A DNA stretch of 64,000 nucleotides from Paramicrobacterium chengjingii (GTDB lineage: Bacteria > Actinomycetota > Actinomycetes > Actinomycetales > Microbacteriaceae). The position numbers and the translations under genes were made by a program. How positions within the stretch are numbered: position 1 is the stretch's first letter; each line of letters starts with the position of its first letter. The notes below the pieces were generated by a model. It saw only the letters and a list, made by a program, of their open reading frames with translations, had not been told where the DNA came from and did not search any database. The DNA is taken from NCBI RefSeq assembly GCF_011751765.2, contig NZ_CP061169.1, positions 2,170,001-2,234,000 on the forward strand. Reading direction: 5' to 3'. Below, one piece after another: positions 38,406 to 46,966 of the stretch.

Positions 38406-38963
38406 TCAGCGCATCATCGACAGCAGGTGCTCGACGACCTCGTGCCGGGTCAGCCGTGCAAGAACCGGCAACTCGAGCACATATCGTCCATACACGACAC
38501 CGACAATCGCTGTCGCCATGCGCCGCGCTCGCTTCTGCCCGAATGATTCGACCAGAGGTTCGAAGACGGCGCGCTGCAAATACTCCTGCATCGCCGCGGA
38601 GCCCGCCTCCCGTGAGCTCGCGAGGCGTGCCACCTCGACCAGCTGTGCCCCGTGATCGGGGTGCTCCCATTCGGAGACAAGCGCGCGGATGAGACGCTCG
38701 ATGTCGATGTGCCCGTCGCGCCCGGCGGTTGCAGCAATCACCTGATGCGGGGCGACGCGGAGTGTGGTGACGGCGGCCAGCAGAGCATCGCGCGACCCGA
38801 AATGATAATTGACCAGAGTGTGGCTCACTCCGACTTCGTCTGCGAGAGCTCGCGCCGAGATCCGAGCAAGGTCGCCCGCTTCGAAATGGCGGTGTGCCGC
38901 GTCGAGAAGGCGACTGCGGGCTGAGGCTCCGCCCGCAGGGCGCCCGGGACGCTTATTGACCAT
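38406..38963 (-). CDS. TetR/AcrR-family transcriptional regulator
   Basis: A 185-residue repressor starting MVNKRPGRPAGGASARSRLL. The helix-turn-helix is in LARISARALADEVGVSHTLVNYHFGSRDALLAA (about residues 27-59), and the C-terminal ligand domain contains REAGSAAMQEYLQRAV. It diverges from an FAD monooxygenase with 37 bases between starts, and an imperfect dyad (38964-38988) sits directly upstream of its ATG, so autoregulation and control of the monooxygenase are likely. Confidence 0.9.
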   Translation of the reverse strand: MVNKRPGRPAGGASARSRLLDAAHRHFEAGDLARISARALADEVGVSHTLVNYHFGSRDALLAAVTTLRVAPHQVIAATAGRDGHIDIERLIRALVSEWEHPDHGAQLVEVARLASSREAGSAAMQEYLQRAVFEPLVESFGQKRARRMATAIVGVVYGRYVLELPVLARLTRHEVVEHLLSMMR

Positions 38964-38988
38964 GCTCGAATCTTTACACAGTTCGGGC
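38964..38988. promoter_or_regulatory. Candidate TetR operator in divergent region
   Basis: GCTCGAA-N11-TTCGGGC, an inverted repeat with one mismatched pair (GCYCGAA-N11-TTCGRGC), placed directly against the TetR start codon and 13 bases before the monooxygenase start. Position and symmetry suit a TetR dimer; binding is inferred. Confidence 0.6.
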
Positions 38989-39000
38989 AATGCTGACGCT

Positions 39001-40188
39001 ATGAATACAACGTTTGAGACAGACTGCGTGATCGTCGGGGGCGGGCCCGCCGGATTGATGACAGGATTCCTTCTCGCTCGCGCTGGAATCGACACGATCG
39101 TCGTCGAGAAGCACTCTGATTTTCTGCGAGACTTCCGTGGCGACACTATCCACCCGTCGACTCAAGAGCTGCTCGGTGAGGTGGGTCTGCTCGACCATTT
39201 TCTCGATCGACCTCATGCCGACGTCGACAAGGTATCCGTGAGCTGGAACGGCGAAGAACTCACCCTCGCCGACTTTAGCCATCTGCCGACTCGGCGCAGG
39301 GTGCTCTCGTTCATGCCTCAGTGGGACTTCCTCGACATGATTGCTGATGCGTGTGAGCAACTCCCGTCGTTTCGACTCATTCGGTCGACACGGGTCGACG
39401 ACCTGATTCGCGAGAACGGCCGGATTGCCGGGGTGACAGCGAGCGGCTCCGATGGCGAGGTCTCTCTCAGATCGAAGCTCGTGATTGGTGCCGACGGTCG
39501 CGACTCGCTTGTGCGCGCAGCGGCCGGGCTCTCGCCCATCGGTGCCGCTGCGGCAATGGATGTGCTTTGGTTTCGGCTTCCCAAGGGCCCCGGCGACACG
39601 TACCCGTTCATTCAGGCCGGGGCTGGCATGATCATCACGATTGACCGCGACGGCTACTTCCAAATCGCGCATGTGATTCCGGCCGGAAGCTGGTCGGGGT
39701 CAGCATCAGACCTTGAGACGATGAAACGTCGCATTGCGCAGATCTCGTCGCGCATGGCAGATGCTGCGACGCACCTCACTGCCGATGATGTGCACGTGCT
39801 TCGCGTCCGTCTCGAACGTCTGCGCCGCTGGTACGAGGACGGTCTCCTCTGCATCGGAGATGCAGCGCACGCCATGTCTCCGGCCGGCGGTGTCGGCATC
39901 AACCTCGCGATTCAGGATGCGGTCGCCGCCGCGCGACTCCTCGCCCCTGCGTTCCGTCGCGGCACGCCGACTCGCATCGATCTGAGACGTGTGCAGAAGC
40001 GCAGAAGCCTTCCCGCCCGCGTTACTCAGCGCGTGCAGCGCACACTCCAGGGCCCGCTGCTCTCCTCGCACGCGCCCGGAACGCCCCTTCCTCTCGCGCT
40101 TCGTCTGCTGCGAAAGTACCCGGCGATATCGCGACTTACTGGGCGCTTTGTCGGCCTGGGCATCCGCAGAGAGTCAACGCTCTCCTGA
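39001..40188 (+). CDS. FAD-dependent monooxygenase (PHBH-like)
   Basis: A 395-residue flavoprotein of the para-hydroxybenzoate hydroxylase type. The N-terminus has the dinucleotide-binding GxGxxG motif in DCVIVGGGPAGLMTGFLLARAG, the middle has the DG motif VIGADGRDSLVRAAAGLSPIG, and the GD motif is LCIGDAAHAMSPAGGVGINLAIQDAV. The C-terminal region is short and basic, without the thioredoxin-like domain of phenol hydroxylases. The start at ATG 39001 follows directly on the divergent TetR gene, which probably represses it. The substrate is unknown. Confidence 0.88.
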   Translation: MNTTFETDCVIVGGGPAGLMTGFLLARAGIDTIVVEKHSDFLRDFRGDTIHPSTQELLGEVGLLDHFLDRPHADVDKVSVSWNGEELTLADFSHLPTRRRVLSFMPQWDFLDMIADACEQLPSFRLIRSTRVDDLIRENGRIAGVTASGSDGEVSLRSKLVIGADGRDSLVRAAAGLSPIGAAAAMDVLWFRLPKGPGDTYPFIQAGAGMIITIDRDGYFQIAHVIPAGSWSGSASDLETMKRRIAQISSRMADAATHLTADDVHVLRVRLERLRRWYEDGLLCIGDAAHAMSPAGGVGINLAIQDAVAAARLLAPAFRRGTPTRIDLRRVQKRRSLPARVTQRVQRTLQGPLLSSHAPGTPLPLALRLLRKYPAISRLTGRFVGLGIRRESTLS

Positions 40189-40241
40189 CCCGTCCGCGCG
40201 TGGTAGCGCAGCGCTCCCGTCACGTTACTGGAGCCAGCGAC

Positions 40242-41228
<987 letters not shown>

Positions 41229-41256
41229 TTACTACCTTTCAAAAATAACGATCTGG

Positions 41257-43386
41257 TCACAGCATGCACGAGACGCATTCCGTCACGTCGGTGCCTTCAA
41301 GGGCAAGCTGGCGGAGACGAATGTAGTAGATCGTCTTAATGCCCTTGCGCCATGCATAGATCTGTGCACGGTTGATATCGCGGGTCGTCGCGGTGTCCTT
41401 GAAGAAAAGCGTCAGTGACAGGCCCTGGTCTACGTGCTGCGTTGCCGCTGCGTACGTATCGACGATCTTCTCGTAGCCGATCTCGTAGGCGTCGGTGTAG
41501 TACTCCAGGTTGTCGTTCGTCATGAACGGTGCCGGGTAGTACACGCGACCGATCTTGCCTTCCTTGCGAATCTCAATCTTCGACGCGATCGGGTGGATCG
41601 ACGACGTCGAGTTGTTGATGTATGAGATCGATCCCGTCGGCGGCACGGCCTGGAGGTTCTGGTTGTAGATGCCGTGCTCCTGCACCGATGCCTTGAGTTC
41701 GAGCCAGTCGTCCTGGGTCGGAATGTGAACGTTTGCGAACAGCTCACGCACGCGCTCGGTCTCCGGCTCCCACGCGGTGTCGGTGTACTTGTCGAAGAAC
41801 TCCCCCGAGGCATATGTCGAATCGGAGAATCCGTCGAAGGTCTCGCCACGCTCCTTCGCGATCGCGTTCGAGGCACGAAGTGCGTGGAAGAGCACTGTGT
41901 AGAAGTAGATGTTCGTGAAGTCGATGCCTTCGGCGCTGCCGTAGTGCACACGCTCACGAGCGAGGTACCCATGAAGGTTCATCTGCCCCAGCCCGATGGC
42001 GTGCGAGCGATCGTTGCCGTCTTCAATGGAACGAACCGAGCTGATGTGGCTCTGGTCAGACACAGACGTGAGACCGCGAATCGATGTCTCGATGCTCAGC
42101 CCGAAGTCGGGTGAGTCCATCGTCAATGCGATGTTCTGCGATCCGAGGTTGCAGGAGATGTCCTTGCCAATCTGATCGTAGGACAGATCGGTGTTGTACG
42201 TGGTTGGTGTGTTCACCTGCAGAATCTCTGAGCACAGGTTCGACATGTTGATTCGACCCTTGATCGGGTTCGCCTTGTTCACCGTGTCTTCGAAGACGAC
42301 GTACGGGTAACCGGACTCAAACTGGATCTCGGCGATCGTCTGGAAGAACTCGCGTGCATTGATCTTTGTCTTCTTGATGCGCGCGTCGTCGACCATTTCC
42401 TGGTACTTCTCGCTCACCGAGATGTCGCCGAATGGCACACCGTAGACCCGCTCAACGTCGTAGGGCGAGAAGAGATACATGTCCTCGCCCTTCTTGGCGA
42501 GATCAAAGGTGATGTCGGGGATCACGACACCGAGTGACAGCGTCTTGATGCGGATCTTCTCGTCGGCGTTCTCGCGCTTCGTGTCGAGGAAGCGCAGAAT
42601 GTCGGGGTGGTGCGCGTTGAGGTACACGGCACCGGCTCCCTGGCGTGCTCCGAGCTGGTTGGCGTAGCTGAACGAGTCTTCGAGAAGCTTCATCACGGGG
42701 ATGATTCCGGACGACTGGTTCTCGATCTGCTTGATCGGTGCTCCGGACTCACGAATGTTCGACAACAACAGCGCAACGCCTCCGCCCCGCTTTGACAGCT
42801 GAAGCGACGAGTTGATCCCGCGTGAGATCGACTCCATGTTGTCTTCGATGCGCAACAGGAAGCACGACACAAGCTCACCGCGCTGAGCCTTGCCCGAGTT
42901 GAGGAAGGTCGGTGTCGCTGGCTGGAAGCGTCCGGCGATGATCTCTTCTACAAGGCTGACGGCGAGCTTCTCATCACCGTTTGCGAGGCCGAGGGCCGTC
43001 ATCACTACACGGTCCTCAAAGCGCTCGAGGTACCGCTTTCCGTCGAAAGTCTTCAGCGTGTATGAGGTGTAGTACTTGAACGCGCCAAGGAAAGTCTGAA
43101 AACGGAACTTCTTCGAGTAGGCGAGATCGTTGAGCCGCTGGATGAAGTCGAACGAGTACCGGTCGAGAACTGCCTTCTCGTAGTACTCTTTCTCGACGAG
43201 GTAGTCCAGCCGCTCCTTCAGCGTGTGGAAGAAAACAGTGTTCTGGTTGACATGCTGCAGAAAGAACTCACGCGCAGCCTCTTTGTCTTTGTCAAACTGA
43301 ATCTCACCGTTCGGGCCATACAGGTTGAGCATGGCGTTAAGCGCGTGGTAATCCATGCCGCTCTCCGTCGCAATCGCGTCGGTCAT
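41257..43386 (-). CDS. nrdE: Class Ib ribonucleotide reductase alpha subunit NrdE
   Basis: Catalytic large subunit (709 residues) reducing ribonucleoside diphosphates. It has the truncated N-terminal ATP-cone region of class Ib enzymes, the active-site NLCSEI and [17 protein letters not shown] segments, and a C-terminal redox Cys pair in TECVSCML. The start at ATG 43386 overlaps the nrdI stop by four bases (ATGA); an in-frame ATG at 43398 would overlap nrdI further. Confidence 0.97.
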   Translation of the reverse strand: MTDAIATESGMDYHALNAMLNLYGPNGEIQFDKDKEAAREFFLQHVNQNTVFFHTLKERLDYLVEKEYYEKAVLDRYSFDFIQRLNDLAYSKKFRFQTFLGAFKYYTSYTLKTFDGKRYLERFEDRVVMTALGLANGDEKLAVSLVEEIIAGRFQPATPTFLNSGKAQRGELVSCFLLRIEDNMESISRGINSSLQLSKRGGGVALLLSNIRESGAPIKQIENQSSGIIPVMKLLEDSFSYANQLGARQGAGAVYLNAHHPDILRFLDTKRENADEKIRIKTLSLGVVIPDITFDLAKKGEDMYLFSPYDVERVYGVPFGDISVSEKYQEMVDDARIKKTKINAREFFQTIAEIQFESGYPYVVFEDTVNKANPIKGRINMSNLCSEILQVNTPTTYNTDLSYDQIGKDISCNLGSQNIALTMDSPDFGLSIETSIRGLTSVSDQSHISSVRSIEDGNDRSHAIGLGQMNLHGYLARERVHYGSAEGIDFTNIYFYTVLFHALRASNAIAKERGETFDGFSDSTYASGEFFDKYTDTAWEPETERVRELFANVHIPTQDDWLELKASVQEHGIYNQNLQAVPPTGSISYINNSTSSIHPIASKIEIRKEGKIGRVYYPAPFMTNDNLEYYTDAYEIGYEKIVDTYAAATQHVDQGLSLTLFFKDTATTRDINRAQIYAWRKGIKTIYYIRLRQLALEGTDVTECVSCML

Positions 43387-43784
43387 TGTTGCTTCCAAAA
43401 TTGGTCCAATCCTTCGTGAACGACGTTCACGTCGTCCGGGGTTCCGAAAAGTTCAAATCGATAGAGCGTCGGCACCGTGCATTTTGCCGAGATGATGTCG
43501 CCTGCGAGGCAATATGCCTCGCCGAAGTTCGTGTTCCCTGCGGCAATGACACCTCTGATCAGGTTTCGGTTTTCCTCATCATTGAGGAACCGGATCACCT
43601 GCTTGGGAACAGCGCCGTGGCCGTTTCCCCCGCCATACGTCGGCGTCACGAGCACGAATGGCTCGTCTACCTTCAGCCCGGGGTCTTTCGCGTACAGCGG
43701 TATTCGCCGAGCGGGCATCCCGAGCTTTTCGACAAACCGGTGCGTATTCCCCGAAATACTTGAGAAATAGACCAGTCGTGTCAT
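43383..43784 (-). CDS. nrdI: Flavodoxin-like NrdI
   Basis: A 133-residue flavodoxin-like protein that supplies an oxidant for assembling the Mn2-tyrosyl cofactor of NrdF. FMN-binding loops are visible in [31 protein letters not shown] and [16 protein letters not shown]. It lies 77 bases after nrdH and overlaps nrdE, all on the minus strand. Confidence 0.96.
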   Translation of the reverse strand: MTRLVYFSSISGNTHRFVEKLGMPARRIPLYAKDPGLKVDEPFVLVTPTYGGGNGHGAVPKQVIRFLNDEENRNLIRGVIAAGNTNFGEAYCLAGDIISAKCTVPTLYRFELFGTPDDVNVVHEGLDQFWKQQ

Positions 43785-43861
43785 TGCGAGTCACCTCCCA
43801 TTACGGTGCGGGCGTGACGACGGGATGGTGCCGCCACGCAGAGCACGGCACCCGAGTGCCG

Positions 43862-44095
43862 CTAGCCGAGACGTGCAGCGAGCTCACTGATCTTGTCGGG
43901 ACGAAACCCTGACCAGTGCTCGTCATCGGCAATGACGACGGGCGCTTGAAGATAGCCGAGGGCCTTAACCTGCTCAAGCGCCGATTCATCTTCAGAAAGA
44001 TCGTGAACCTCGTACTCGAGACCCTTGCTGTCGAGTGCTCGGTAGGTCGCCGTGCACTGAACGCATGAAGGCTTGGTGTAAACCGTGATTGCCAT
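43862..44095 (-). CDS. nrdH: NrdH glutaredoxin-like redoxin
   Basis: A 77-residue electron donor of class Ib ribonucleotide reductase. The redox motif is CVQC (residues 11-14 of MAITVYTKPSCVQCTATYRAL), and the C-terminal WSGFRPDKI motif that distinguishes NrdH from glutaredoxins is intact. The start MAITVYTKP at 44095 is preferred over an ATG at 44149. It is the first gene of nrdHIEF, and its 370-base upstream region holds a NrdR-like box and DnaA-box-like sites. Confidence 0.96.
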   Translation of the reverse strand: MAITVYTKPSCVQCTATYRALDSKGLEYEVHDLSEDESALEQVKALGYLQAPVVIADDEHWSGFRPDKISELAARLG

Positions 44096-44161
44096 GTTTG
44101 AAGACCTTTCCCTACCTAAAAATCTTATCGTTTCCCGGCATTCCCCCACCGGGCTTTCAAT

Positions 44162-44175
44162 ACTACATATAGTTC
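44162..44175 (-). promoter_or_regulatory. NrdR-like box upstream of nrdH
   Basis: ACTACATATAGTTC at 44162-44175 resembles the NrdR consensus (core CTATATATAG) with matching ACTA/TAGT arms. It is about 67 bases upstream of the nrdH start and overlaps a TATATG that could be the -10 on the minus strand. NrdR boxes usually come in pairs; I did not find a convincing second copy. Confidence 0.5.
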
Positions 44176-44207
44176 TCTGTTTTGAGGGGAACCCCTAGGG
44201 CTAGTAG

Positions 44208-44353
44208 TTACAGGGGTGTAGTTTTCCACTGGACTTTCCACCGATTTCGGCGAGTTATCCACCGTTTATCCACCGCTTACGCCTCACTGAATACAACACT
44301 GAAATGGGCGAATACCTGCCCTTTCGCCGCTGGGAATCTCCTCTTCATCCACA
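44208..44353. promoter_or_regulatory. Shared 13-mer and DnaA-box cluster upstream of nrdHIEF
   Basis: This non-coding stretch (44096-44465 has no gene) contains TTACAGGGGTGTA (44208-44220), identical to a site upstream of whiB2, then five DnaA-box-like sequences: TTTTCCACT (44222), CTTTCCACC (44234), TTATCCACC (44255), TTATCCACC (44266) and TTCATCCACA (44344). The two TTATCCACC copies are spaced 11 bases start to start, one helical turn. DnaA control is inferred by analogy with the E. coli nrd promoter. Confidence 0.5.
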
Positions 44354-44465
44354 GCACGAAAATTACTCCAGCCCACTGACATTATTTGGGCGTGTCGGCG
44401 TGTCGGGGCAGGGCAAATTGCCGACACCGACATCGAGTCAGCTTCTGCTCCCGTGACCCGCTCGG

Positions 44466-45068
44466 TCAGGCGACGCCTTCTGTCACAAGTTCGGGTTCAA
44501 CGCGTTCGAACGATTGCCGCAAGTCGCCGATCATTCGCGCGCAGGTTTTACGGATCTGTGACTCGCCGTCGAAATCAAAACCACGAACTCGAGCGTGAGT
44601 ATCCGTGATCGCAACCACGGGTCGCGTGACGCGCATTCCCTTCGCTTGGAGCGAGTCGCTCAGGCGTCGCGACAACCTCTTCGCGTCGCGGCCGTACGTG
44701 ACAAGCCCGACGCGCTTGCCTTCCCACTCGCGATTCAGGTAGTCAAGTGCGTTTCGCACGACGGGAGAGAATCCATCGCCATACGCTGGAGCAACGAAAA
44801 TGACGGCATCGGTGCTCGTGACACGTTCGCTCCACGCTCGAGAATGAGCGTTGGCATACCCGTTTTCACCGCCAAGTATGGGCTCATCCATGAACGGAAG
44901 CTGCTCGTCCATCAGATCGACGAAATCAATGTCGATGTTAGGGACATCGCCAAGATGATCATGAACCCAGAGGGCAATTGGGAGGGCAATGCGCCCGGGA
45001 CGGACGCTGCCGAGCACGAGCATGATGCGCAGGGGACGCTCGCTCGGCCGGGGGGAATTTATAGACAT
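44466..45068 (-). CDS. NAD(P)H-dependent FMN reductase family protein
   Basis: A 200-residue flavodoxin-fold reductase. The FMN-phosphate loop is LVLGSVRPGRIALPIALWV, the second FMN loop is APAYGDGFSPVVRNALDYL, and a GLVTYG segment follows. Members supply reduced flavin to two-component monooxygenases or reduce quinones and azo dyes. It diverges from an acyl-CoA-dehydrogenase-like flavoprotein at 45304, which could be its partner. The start codon context is ordinary; no strong Shine-Dalgarno sequence is seen. Confidence 0.85.
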   Translation of the reverse strand: MSINSPRPSERPLRIMLVLGSVRPGRIALPIALWVHDHLGDVPNIDIDFVDLMDEQLPFMDEPILGGENGYANAHSRAWSERVTSTDAVIFVAPAYGDGFSPVVRNALDYLNREWEGKRVGLVTYGRDAKRLSRRLSDSLQAKGMRVTRPVVAITDTHARVRGFDFDGESQIRKTCARMIGDLRQSFERVEPELVTEGVA

Positions 45069-45167
45069 GGTCTCGATCTTCTGAGGAGTTTCGCAGGCGG
45101 GTACTTCCGGGGATTAGGCAGCTAGGGACTGGCCTTTCTCCATTCTGTTCCGGCCGCGCAGAGATTT

Positions 45168-45195
45168 CTCACCCCAGTATTGGGGGAAAGGTGAG
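45168..45195. other. Inverted repeat in the divergent FMN reductase / ACAD-like region
   Basis: CTCACC (45168-45173) and GGTGAG (45190-45195) flank 16 bases. The element lies 100 bases from one start codon and 109 from the other, so it may be an operator or an mRNA structure. The remaining sequence of this 235-base gap shows nothing else clear. Confidence 0.35.
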
Positions 45196-45303
45196 CATTC
45201 ATCATTTCTGGTCGCAATCCACTGTCCTCGCCACCTTGTCTGTGCGGTGGGAGCATAGAGGTAGCGCCAGCTTCCGACGCTCTGAACGACCGAGGAGAAA
45301 AGC

Positions 45304-46458
45304 ATGACCGAACTGCTGCCCGACTCTCTGCTCGAACGCATCCGCTCGAGAGCTGCTGGATTCGACCGGAAGAATGAATTCTTCGATGACGACCTCACCG
45401 AGCTCATTGACGCTGGCTACCTGACAGCATTTGTTCCGCGCGACCTCGATGGCCCAGGCTTGACGCTCATCGATGTGTCGCGACTGCAACGCCGCCTCGC
45501 CTCCGCCGCGCCCGCGACAGCATTGGCTATCAACATGCATCTGATCTGGACTGGAGTGGCGCGTCAGCTGCATGACCGCGGAGACTCGTCACTAGATTTC
45601 GTATTGTCGGGCGCAGCCCAGGGCGAAATCTACGCGTTCGGAATCAGCGAAGCGGGAAATGACCTTGTTCTCGTCGGCTCGAATTCAGAGGCACGGCCAG
45701 ACGGCGAGGGAGGCTATTCGTTCTACGGAACGAAGATCTTCACATCGCTCGCTCCTGTGTGGACTGTGCTCGGCACGATGGGGCTCGACTCAACGTCCGA
45801 TGATGCTCCCAAGGTCGTCTACGGGTTCGTGCGCCGCGAGGACGGGGGCTTCACGATCAAGGACGACTGGGACACCGTCGGCATGCGGGCGACGCAGAGC
45901 CGGACCACCGTGCTCGAAGGTGCGCACGCTTCGGCAGATGCTGTCGTGCGTCGACTTGCCCCGGGCCCCAACCCCGACCCGCTCATCTTCGGAATTTCCT
46001 CGAACTTCCAGCTTCTCGTTGCCAGCGTGTACACGGGCCTCGCAGAGCGCGCTCTTGAACTGGCGATCGACGCTGCGGCGAAGCGAACCTCGAAGCAGAA
46101 CAACAACGCCCCCTACTCCGACGATCCGGTACTTCGCTGGAGGATTGCCGATGCTTGGATCGCCCTCGACGCCATACCCTCCCAGATAGAACGCACCGCG
46201 AGTGACATCGCTGAGGGCGTGGATCATGGCAGTCTCTGGTTTCCTAAGCTTTCTGCGGTGAAGGTGAGAGCAACCGAAACAGCCCGTTCCGTCGTCGATC
46301 AGGCGATCGCCGTTGCCGGCGGAGGAAGCTACTTTTCTCGCAGCGAGCTGGGACGCCTCTATCGCGATGTTCTCGCCGGAATGTTCCATCCCTCAAACTC
46401 GGATGCTGCGCACAAGGCTGCAGCGAATGGACTGCTCGGTCCGATAGCGGATGACTGA
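45304..46458 (+). CDS. Acyl-CoA dehydrogenase-superfamily flavoprotein
   Basis: A 384-residue protein of the acyl-CoA dehydrogenase fold. N-terminal helices (about 1-110) lead to a beta domain with EIYAFGISEAGND and GYSFYGTKIFTSLAPVW, then DDWDTVGMRATQSRTTVLEG, and a C-terminal helical domain. The C-terminus reads LGRLYRDVLAGMFHPSNSDAAHKAAANGLLG rather than the usual YEGT-type motif, which is closer to the Acyl-CoA_dh_2/FMN-dependent monooxygenase branch. GAGGAG lies eight bases before the ATG. The divergent FMN reductase supports, but does not prove, a two-component oxygenase. Confidence 0.78.
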   Translation: MTELLPDSLLERIRSRAAGFDRKNEFFDDDLTELIDAGYLTAFVPRDLDGPGLTLIDVSRLQRRLASAAPATALAINMHLIWTGVARQLHDRGDSSLDFVLSGAAQGEIYAFGISEAGNDLVLVGSNSEARPDGEGGYSFYGTKIFTSLAPVWTVLGTMGLDSTSDDAPKVVYGFVRREDGGFTIKDDWDTVGMRATQSRTTVLEGAHASADAVVRRLAPGPNPDPLIFGISSNFQLLVASVYTGLAERALELAIDAAAKRTSKQNNNAPYSDDPVLRWRIADAWIALDAIPSQIERTASDIAEGVDHGSLWFPKLSAVKVRATETARSVVDQAIAVAGGGSYFSRSELGRLYRDVLAGMFHPSNSDAAHKAAANGLLGPIADD

Positions 46459-46506
46459 CCGCGTGGAGACCTTGACCGTCAACGGGCGCCGACGCACGAT
46501 AGTTCT

Positions 46507-46638
46507 ATGAGCGACGAGGAAAGCACAGGTGGGGAGTCGGCGTGCTGGCTCAGTAAGGTGTGCGATGAGTGCGGCGCCCTCAATGAGGGCGACTCAGACA
46601 CCTGCTGGCGCTGTGGAGCAGCCCGTCCGAAAGGCTGA
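46507..46638 (+). CDS. 43-residue zinc-ribbon microprotein
   Basis: A short open frame starting MSDEESTGGESACW and ending ARPKG. It has two CxxC pairs (C19/C22 in CDEC and C33/C36 in CWRC) spaced like a zinc ribbon, plus C13, and an acidic N-terminus. TTGACC (46472-46477), 17 bases, CACGAT (46495-46500), then six bases to the ATG give a plausible promoter for a leaderless message. It converges with the 56-residue membrane microprotein with an 11-base gap. The function is unknown. Confidence 0.6.
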   Translation: MSDEESTGGESACWLSKVCDECGALNEGDSDTCWRCGAARPKG

Positions 46639-46649
46639 ACTCCGCAACA

Positions 46650-46820
46650 CTATCTCCTCGACAGCATATGCGCAGGAATGCCGAACGACAGGCAGACAAG
46701 CAGAATTCCTGCGAAGAAGATTGCTGCTTGGAAAGCAGCAGCGTTGAAGGCAACACCGAAGAGGAAAAGCCCGACGACGAAACACAGGAACGAGATGATG
46801 AAGCCCATGCTGTTCATCAT
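46650..46820 (-). CDS. 56-residue membrane microprotein
   Basis: An open frame starting MMNSMGFIISFLCFVVG and ending HMLSRR. Two hydrophobic segments (about 6-26 and 32-49) joined by NAAAFQAA predict a two-helix membrane hairpin with a basic C-terminus. Small actinobacterial membrane proteins of this kind are often missed by annotation. No strong Shine-Dalgarno sequence is visible; the ATG at 46817 or 46808 could also be used. It lies between the zinc-ribbon microprotein and an MHS-type transporter gene. Confidence 0.55.
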   Translation of the reverse strand: MMNSMGFIISFLCFVVGLFLFGVAFNAAAFQAAIFFAGILLVCLSFGIPAHMLSRR

Positions 46821-46966
46821 ATCGGAGCTGAGACGAACGCGGTGCCACTCGGAACTTTAAGCCGACTTCCGGGATGAAATGTGTGACAAACTCTCTCAAT
46901 CGCGGCATGATTGCTCCACTGCCACCTGGCACGCACACAATGTTGTTGCAGAGGAGATGAATCTCA

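Noticed and set aside
40202..40217. AGCGC-A-GCGCT hairpin between the FAD monooxygenase and nrdF as a terminator
   Set aside because: The stem is only five perfect base pairs with a mismatch beyond and no T-run, too weak to call.
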